A stretch of DNA of 36,645 nt from an uncultured Coriobacteriaceae bacterium (lineage in GTDB: Bacteria > Actinomycetota > Coriobacteriia > Coriobacteriales > Atopobiaceae). The stretch lies in the NCBI GenBank assembly GCA_902803315.1, contig CADCPM010000028.1, positions 1 through 36,645 of the forward strand. The letters run 5' to 3'. Both the position numbers and the translations under genes were made by a program. The stretch's first letter is position 1; the number at the start of each line of letters is the position of its first letter. Positions 32,197-36,645 of the stretch are shown one piece after another. The notes beneath the pieces are model-generated. The model was given only the letters and a program-made list of their open reading frames with translations. It had not been told where the DNA came from and searched no databases.

Positions 32197-34254
32197 TCAC
32201 CCAATTCGGTAGAGACGCATCTCGTCACCTTCGGCAAGTACCGTCTTAAAACCAGGCGTGTTGTCGTCTATGTCGGTTATGCCTTCCCATTCCTTCGTTT
32301 GGGACTCGTCATATTGCCAGATCCAGTCTCCCTGTTCATGCGATACGCCTTTGTCGAGCAGGAGAACATAGGTTGCGCCAATTTGGGCGACGGCGTTGCG
32401 TACTTCCTCGCTCGTTGCGTACTCACGCAGATGAAGACGGATAAGATCGGACTGCGGCTTCTGTCCCACGAACATGATGCTGTGATAGTACGTGCGAAGG
32501 CCATTGACTCCATACGACCACATGCTGCCGTCTGCGGGCGCGTTAATAACAAGGGCATCTTGCGGTACGAGTTCTTTCGCTCGGTTGACGAAGGCAATCT
32601 CCTCTGGGGAATAGATGCGTTCTGCGTAGCGCGTGGCTAAGAGGTTCCGTACCGTGCCAAAGGGCGACTGGATGGACTTCGGTGTGTCCTTGGGAATGTC
32701 GGGCGAAGAGAGGGTTGCGGTTGGTATGAACACGAGCGCGACGATAGCGGCGGTTGCGAATAATCGTAAGGGCGTTGGCACGCGATTGACGGCTGCGCCC
32801 TTGTTGGCTGCATCGGTTTGCATTGGCTGCAGGAGGGTATCGATTCCCAAAACTACGAAGGGCATGAGCGCAACGATGAGGTTGGCGGCCATGCGACGCC
32901 AATCGGTATACCAAAACGCGGCAATCCAATTGGCGAACGGCCACCAGTCCATGCGCGCGCACAGGTATCCCACGGCGAAAAAGGCCACCGGTACGATCAG
33001 CCATCGTCTGTAGCGGCTTCGCAGGGAGACGAAGATGCCCAATACGGCCAAGATGGTGAGTCCGGGTTGGGCAGTGGTAAAGAAGAATCGCATGAGTGCT
33101 ATGTCCAGAACGGTGTCCACAAGGGCGGAGCCATTGACCTCCGAATAGCCAACGGTGGAACTGAGCGCTGGGAGATGGAGGCAGAACACCCAAAAGGCAA
33201 CGATGACGGTGGAATAGAGCGTAAGTGCGATTATGCGTGTGCGACCGCGGAACACGGAACGCAGCATGTGAGCGCCCCATGCAGACATAAACACGTAACA
33301 AGAGAAGAGCGTGCTTGGATGTGTGAGTGCCAATGCCACAAAGGAAACGAGGGCTATGGTCGCGAATCGTGGGACATCTGCCCTCGCGTTGCCGCCTTCC
33401 AAAATTGCCAAGATGAGAGGTAAGGCACAGAGTTGAAGCGAGACGCCCATCTGATTGGGGAACAGGGGGCCAGAATACACGAAAAGCCACGGCCAGGTGG
33501 CAAAGCCCGCTATGGCCAGGGCGCTCAGCACCAGGCCTCGCCTTCGGTGTGGAAGAAGCACACGCAAGAGCGTGTAGCAACCCAAGGGGAATACCAGGCA
33601 GGCACAAAGCGCTACCACGGCGTTTACTGCGACCATAAGGTTGATGCGGGACGTAAGGCAAACGAGTGCCACGAGGTCGGTCCATGCGCTGGGATAGAAG
33701 TGGTCCCGCACCGCAAAAGGGCATTGGATTGGGTCCATGGCAACGTAGGAGCTTGCGTGCAAGGATGACCAACGACCAGATTCCAAAAACGCGCGTGCGT
33801 TGTTGAGATGGGTCTGGTTATCGTGGCGAGAGATTATTGCCGCCGCATTGGGTAGCGCTCCCACAAACACGAATAGGAGCACGATGGTTGCGGCGGCTAC
33901 CACGATGAGAGATACGATTGCGTCAAAGGGAATCGTGCGGCTACCTATGCGGAAGGGCTCCATTTCTCCCAGGTGCAGTTTGGCTGGGAAAAACCTCTTG
34001 GTACGGGGATGGCGCGAGCAGGCAAGAAGCACGCCACCCACCGCTACGGTTGGGAGCACGACGGCAAGCGTCGTGCATGGTATGCCTAGCTCATAGTAGG
34101 CGAGGGGGAGAGCTGCGTAGCAGCACACGCTAAAGAGGGGAGCGCAAAAAAGCGCGAACGCTCGACCCAGGCGCAGTCCTCTGAAGAACAGATATCCGGG
34201 GCCATAGAGCAGTATGGCCCCAATCAACATGCCTCGTATGAGCTCAGTCCACAT
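32197..34254 (-). CDS. Large polytopic membrane protein (DUF6541-like)
   Basis: 685 residues from the ATG at 34254 (MWTELIRG), with GGAG 9 nt upstream; the ORF reads back to 34599 but that part covers the small upstream gene. About a dozen or more hydrophobic segments fill residues 5-530, beginning GMLIGAILLYGPGYLFF. The C-terminal 150 residues are soluble, probably outside the membrane, with 'EIAFVNRAKELVPQDALVIN' and 'GATYVLLLDKGV' like the tails of actinobacterial membrane proteins grouped as DUF6541. The general layout (many helices, a loop with HDNQTHLNNARAFLESG after an early helix, then a C-terminal outer domain) recalls GT-C glycosyltransferases, but no catalytic motif can be confirmed. 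The name DUF6541 is from recollection of the family and was not checked. Confidence 0.75.
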   Translation of the reverse strand: MWTELIRGMLIGAILLYGPGYLFFRGLRLGRAFALFCAPLFSVCCYAALPLAYYELGIPCTTLAVVLPTVAVGGVLLACSRHPRTKRFFPAKLHLGEMEPFRIGSRTIPFDAIVSLIVVAAATIVLLFVFVGALPNAAAIISRHDNQTHLNNARAFLESGRWSSLHASSYVAMDPIQCPFAVRDHFYPSAWTDLVALVCLTSRINLMVAVNAVVALCACLVFPLGCYTLLRVLLPHRRRGLVLSALAIAGFATWPWLFVYSGPLFPNQMGVSLQLCALPLILAILEGGNARADVPRFATIALVSFVALALTHPSTLFSCYVFMSAWGAHMLRSVFRGRTRIIALTLYSTVIVAFWVFCLHLPALSSTVGYSEVNGSALVDTVLDIALMRFFFTTAQPGLTILAVLGIFVSLRSRYRRWLIVPVAFFAVGYLCARMDWWPFANWIAAFWYTDWRRMAANLIVALMPFVVLGIDTLLQPMQTDAANKGAAVNRVPTPLRLFATAAIVALVFIPTATLSSPDIPKDTPKSIQSPFGTVRNLLATRYAERIYSPEEIAFVNRAKELVPQDALVINAPADGSMWSYGVNGLRTYYHSIMFVGQKPQSDLIRLHLREYATSEEVRNAVAQIGATYVLLLDKGVSHEQGDWIWQYDESQTKEWEGITDIDDNTPGFKTVLAEGDEMRLYRIG

Positions 34255-34277
34255 GGGTCTTGTCTCCGCAACGCTCG

Positions 34278-34490
34278 CTAACGAATGCCGCGCATGCGCA
34301 CAAGCACATCTCGTAGCTCCGCACGGCCCTCCACGTAATCCTTGAGCGCCTGCTCTGGGTCCTTTCCGTGAAAGGTGGCGCATATGCCGCACTGGTCGCA
34401 GTCCGATATGCATACATAGCGCTCGCGCACGTAGGCGAGGCGCTCTTCTTGTGTTGACGAACCTATGGCGGGGCAAGAACCTATGTTCAT
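34278..34490 (-). CDS. Small cysteine-rich protein of unknown function
   Basis: 70 residues from the ATG at 34490 (MNIGSCPAIG), with AAGG 10 nt upstream; the ORF back to 34571 crosses the upstream terminator and is unlikely. Five cysteines: C6, then C27-x3-C31-x2-C34-x2-C37 (YVCISDCDQCGICATF), a spacing that could bind zinc or an iron-sulphur cluster. The C-terminal half is a charged helix. The gene ends 23 nt before the polytopic membrane protein and is probably co-transcribed with it. I do not recognise the family. Confidence 0.7.
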   Translation of the reverse strand: MNIGSCPAIGSSTQEERLAYVRERYVCISDCDQCGICATFHGKDPEQALKDYVEGRAELRDVLVRMRGIR

Positions 34491-34524
34491 GGACTTGTTG
34501 CCTTCTTGGAACGGAACTGAATGT

Positions 34525-34558
34525 AAAAGGGGCCGTCCCGCAACAGGTGGGACGGCCC
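34525..34558 (-). terminator. Intrinsic terminator of the NlpC/P60 gene
   Basis: A 10-bp perfect stem GGGCCGTCCC/GGGACGGCCC (34530-34539 with 34549-34558) and a 9-nt loop are followed on the minus strand by CCTTTT. It lies 21 nt after the stop at 34580. Confidence 0.85.
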
Positions 34559-34579
34559 TCGTGCGGACCATATTCGTTG

Positions 34580-35905
34580 TTAGAAGATGGGTCCACCACC
34601 CATGGGTGACATGTAGTTTACGTCGCGTATGGCCACGCCGCCGTTGGGAATCGAGTCAAGCACCTGTCCGTTTCCAACGTAAATTCCCACATGTCCAGGC
34701 GAGCGCCCCAAACACGCATAGAATACGAGGTCTCCGTACTGCAATTGGCTGGTGTCATAGACCATGCGAGATCCCACTTGGGCATAGAGCGTTTCTGGAG
34801 AGTTTGATCGCGGGGCCAAACCAAGCGCGTAGTCAATGACGCCCGAGCACGTAAACACGGAAGAGCTTGGATCGCCGCTCCAACTGTAGCCACTCCAGGA
34901 GTAGCCAGAGCCAATGATGGAGTATGCTGCGGCCACGAAGGAGTTCACGTCACCGGCGGCCACGGTGTATCCGCCACTATCGCTGCCGCTGTCGGAGCTT
35001 TCGTCGCTTGAGCTGGTGCTGCCTCCCGTGTAGCCGTTTTGTCGCGCCTGCTCCTCTAGGGCCCTTCGACGCTCCTCCTCTGCCTTGCGCTTGGCTTCCT
35101 CCTCTGCCTTGCGCCTGGCCTCTTCCTCGGCTAGACGCTTGGCCTTTGCCGCGTCTGCCTTCGCAGACTCTGCGGCGGCGGTGCGCATGGCCGAATCTGC
35201 CTCGGCAATCTTTTGTTGAATCTCGGCGGAGAGCTGCGCCTGATAGGACTCAACGGCGGCAACGGCAGCCTCAGCCTCGGCGAGCGCCTGCTCCTTCTCG
35301 GCCTGTTGCTGTTCCTCGAGCGCTCTCTGTTCTTCTTGCTCGCTCTTCTCCTGCTGGAGTTGGGCCTCGAGTTCCTTTACGCGTTCTACAACAGAAGTCT
35401 CGTATTCGGCGACCCTGTTTGCATATTGGATGCGCGAGAGAAGGTCGTCGAAGCTCGTGGCGTTAAGGGCAACCGAAAGAAGCGTGGGACGTCCGTTCTT
35501 ATAGGTGTCCGAGACTATGTTGGACAGCTCCTGCTTTTCCTTTTGCAACTCCTCTTGGGTTTGTTGAATCTGTTGCTCGAGTTCCTCGATGCGAGCGATT
35601 GTCTCGTTGAGCTTGTTGGTTATGGTAATGAGCTCGTTCTCGGCAATCTCTGCTTGTTGTCCAAGGAGCTGGAGCTGCTGTTGGGCCTTTTTGACTTCTC
35701 CTTCGAGCACTACCTGTTGCTTCTTTGCGTCGTCGGCGCGCTGCTCTGCCGCGGCTGCCGCATCGCGCGCAGCCTCTTCCTCATGACGGAGATCGTCGAT
35801 GGTGTCGGCGAGAACAGGCGTCGCCATGGGTGCTAAAAGGGCACTAGAGAGGATGCAGGATAGGGCTACTCTGCCAATTGATGGCAACGAATTGTCTTTG
35901 CTCAC
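34580..35905 (-). CDS. Secreted NlpC/P60 peptidoglycan hydrolase with coiled-coil domain
   Basis: 441 residues from the GTG at 35905, preceded by AAGGGG at 7 nt; in-frame ATGs at 35941 and 35932 have poorer sites. Residues 1-33 form a signal peptide (hydrophobic VALSCILSSALLAP, cleavage near ATPVLA). About 35-280 is a long Glu/Gln/Ala-rich coiled coil, as in PcsB and other division-associated hydrolases, with a conserved-looking 'TLLSVALNATSFDDLLSR' hinge. A Ser/Asp/Gly linker follows, then the NlpC/P60 domain (about 325-441) with Cys353 (FTCSGVIDYAL) and His405 (GHVGIYVG). It should cut stem-peptide bonds in peptidoglycan outside the cell, with the coiled coil controlling access. Confidence 0.93.
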   Translation of the reverse strand: MSKDNSLPSIGRVALSCILSSALLAPMATPVLADTIDDLRHEEEAARDAAAAAEQRADDAKKQQVVLEGEVKKAQQQLQLLGQQAEIAENELITITNKLNETIARIEELEQQIQQTQEELQKEKQELSNIVSDTYKNGRPTLLSVALNATSFDDLLSRIQYANRVAEYETSVVERVKELEAQLQQEKSEQEEQRALEEQQQAEKEQALAEAEAAVAAVESYQAQLSAEIQQKIAEADSAMRTAAAESAKADAAKAKRLAEEEARRKAEEEAKRKAEEERRRALEEQARQNGYTGGSTSSSDESSDSGSDSGGYTVAAGDVNSFVAAAYSIIGSGYSWSGYSWSGDPSSSVFTCSGVIDYALGLAPRSNSPETLYAQVGSRMVYDTSQLQYGDLVFYACLGRSPGHVGIYVGNGQVLDSIPNGGVAIRDVNYMSPMGGGPIF

Positions 35906-35967
35906 ACACTCACCCCTTCGTATAAGCGTCATTTTGAGCATGGTGAATAGCTCAGCAGTATTTGGCT

Positions 35968-35998
35968 ATTGTAATGGTGCGAGCAGTACTTGTGCCAA
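35968..35998 (-). promoter_or_regulatory. Candidate promoter of the NlpC/P60 gene
   Basis: On the minus strand TTGGCA (35993-35998) and TACAAT (35968-35973) each match consensus at five of six positions, with a slightly long 19-nt spacer. The start would be about 55 nt before the GTG at 35905. Confidence 0.4.
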
Positions 35999-36047
35999 AT
36001 TTCACGAAAAAGGCCTTTTGCCAAAAGCGCTGGACTATTTGCGTAAA

Positions 36048-36117
36048 CCTAAATTGGGGACAGGCCCCAAGTTGGTATTTTGTAAAACACCGACTTGGGG
36101 CCTGTCCCCAATTTAGG
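36048..36117. repeat. 70-nt near-perfect palindrome with GGGGACAG core (copy 2)
   Basis: Arms 36048-36076 and 36089-36117 are complementary over 29 bases with one G-T wobble. Four further A-T pairs lie inside the 12-nt loop. The left arm matches 15332-15359 at 25 of 28 positions. It sits 33 nt after the trpB2 stop and may also terminate that gene. The rest of 35906-36149 holds the NlpC/P60 promoter candidate and a short AAAAGGCCTTTT palindrome. Confidence 0.85.
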
Positions 36118-36149
36118 GTGGGGTGGGGGATACCTCGTTCGCCGTTTGC

Positions 36150-36645
36150 CTACAGAGGCTGGCCTCCTTCGGCCTGGATGCCTGGTACGGCAGGAATGGT
36201 GGCAAATCCAGCCTCGAGCTCCTCTTCGGTGGGCACATGGTCTACCATCTTCCCCTCGTTGAAGGCCTCATAGGCGGTCATGTCAAAATAGCCGGTGCCG
36301 GTGAGACCAAACAGGATGACACGCTCCTCGCCTGTCTCTTTGGCTGCCAAGGCCTCTTTTATGGCGCCAAGGATTGCGTGTGCGCTCTCGGGCGCTGGCA
36401 GGATGGTCTCGAGCGTTGCGAACTTCTCTGCGGCCTCGAACACGTCGGTTTGCTTTACGGCCACGGCCTCCAGGAAGCCATCGTGGCGGAGCTGCGAGAG
36501 CACAGGTGCCATGCCATGGAAGCGCAGGCCACCTGCGTGGTCGGGGCTGGGGATAAAACCGTTGCCAAGCGTGTACATCTTGCAGAGGGGAGCCGTCTTG
36601 CCCGTATCGGGATAGTCGTAGGCATAGCGTCCACGCGTGAGCGAC
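36150..36645 (-). CDS. trpB: Tryptophan synthase beta chain, TrpB2 type (partial, 3' end)
   Basis: The gene runs off the right edge; the last 164 or so residues are visible, and the ATG at 36578 is internal. Visible text: SLTRGRYAYDYPDTGKTAP, then LCKMYTLGNGFIPSPDHAGG and LRFHGMAPVLSQLRHDG. This is the hallmark C-terminal region of the TrpB2 subgroup (family pattern '[36 protein letters not shown]'). Later blocks are LPAPESAHAI and the phosphate-loop-like ILFGLTGTGYFDM, which differs from the more usual LSGHGHFD. TrpB2 enzymes use pyridoxal phosphate to make tryptophan from serine and indole and often act without TrpA. No trpA lies in the window. Confidence 0.9.
   Translation of the reverse strand, partial: SLTRGRYAYDYPDTGKTAPLCKMYTLGNGFIPSPDHAGGLRFHGMAPVLSQLRHDGFLEAVAVKQTDVFEAAEKFATLETILPAPESAHAILGAIKEALAAKETGEERVILFGLTGTGYFDMTAYEAFNEGKMVDHVPTEEELEAGFATIPAVPGIQAEGGQPL

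Noticed and set aside
32543..33772. A 409-codon minus-strand frame overlapping the polytopic membrane protein in another frame
   Set aside because: It has His/Arg/Pro-rich translation without hydrophobic segments or domains; the other frame gives a coherent membrane protein.
1..36645. Genomic island or prophage covering the kinase/subtilase locus
   Set aside because: No integrase, transposase, attachment repeats or tRNA flank is visible, and codon and base use look like those of the housekeeping neighbours.

Overview
The window reads as a chromosomal segment of an anaerobic actinobacterium, most likely of the class Coriobacteriia (Olsenella/Atopobium/Collinsella-type relatives). This placement is an inference from the moderate-to-high G+C, strong AGGAGG-type ribosome binding sites, the mix of pta, polyphosphate kinase, arginine deiminase and ornithine carbamoyltransferase, the large c-di-GMP proteins and the UDP-galactopyranose mutase/glycosyltransferase pair. 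No rRNA, tRNA, CRISPR array, prophage or recognisable insertion sequence was found, and the genus cannot be fixed from the sequence alone.

Region 1 (1-11621) is the most unusual part. A minus-strand operon, transcribed from about 5671 down past the left edge, encodes a protein kinase with C-terminal zinc-ribbon-like cysteines, a VWA (TerY-like) protein, a PP2C phosphatase, a protein of four zinc ribbons plus a DnaJ-C-terminal-like segment, a single-pass membrane protein with a distinctive N-terminal domain, and the start of a second protein with that domain. Divergent from it, a plus-strand pair encodes a zinc-ribbon multi-pass membrane protein and a 1062-residue membrane-anchored subtilase with a cytoplasmic zinc ribbon and a probable beta-propeller tail. 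A convergent minus-strand gene (9942-11621) carries the same N-terminal domain, one membrane helix and a probable propeller. The kinase/phosphatase/VWA set matches the TerY-P triad concept (E. coli yegI/yegK/yegL-like). Here it is linked to zinc ribbons, a chaperone-derived domain and cell-surface sensor or protease proteins, suggesting an envelope-stress signalling system.

Region 2 (11689-17283) holds housekeeping and envelope genes: pta, glf with a family 2 glycosyltransferase (galactofuranose glycan), a continuous Maf-S58 peptidase fusion, and a small 4Fe-4S ferredoxin with a structured leader.

Region 3 (17572-24037) holds two neighbouring c-di-GMP proteins: an amino-acid-permease-like transporter fused to GGDEF, and a 1316-residue multi-PAS GGDEF/degenerate-GGDEF/EAL protein.

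Region 4 (24084-36645) holds an RlmD-like RNA methyltransferase, a bacterial PH-domain protein, a C_GCAxxG_C_C protein, ppk1, arginine deiminase and ornithine carbamoyltransferase (each with its own promoter candidate), a small cysteine-rich protein with a large polytopic membrane protein, an NlpC/P60 cell-wall hydrolase, and the 3' part of a TrpB2-type tryptophan synthase beta gene.

Two families of intergenic palindromes recur: one with a GGGGACAG core (15327-15365 and 36048-36117) and one of GC-rich hairpins sharing the 10-mer GCGAAGCGAG (about 20000, 26560 and 32135).
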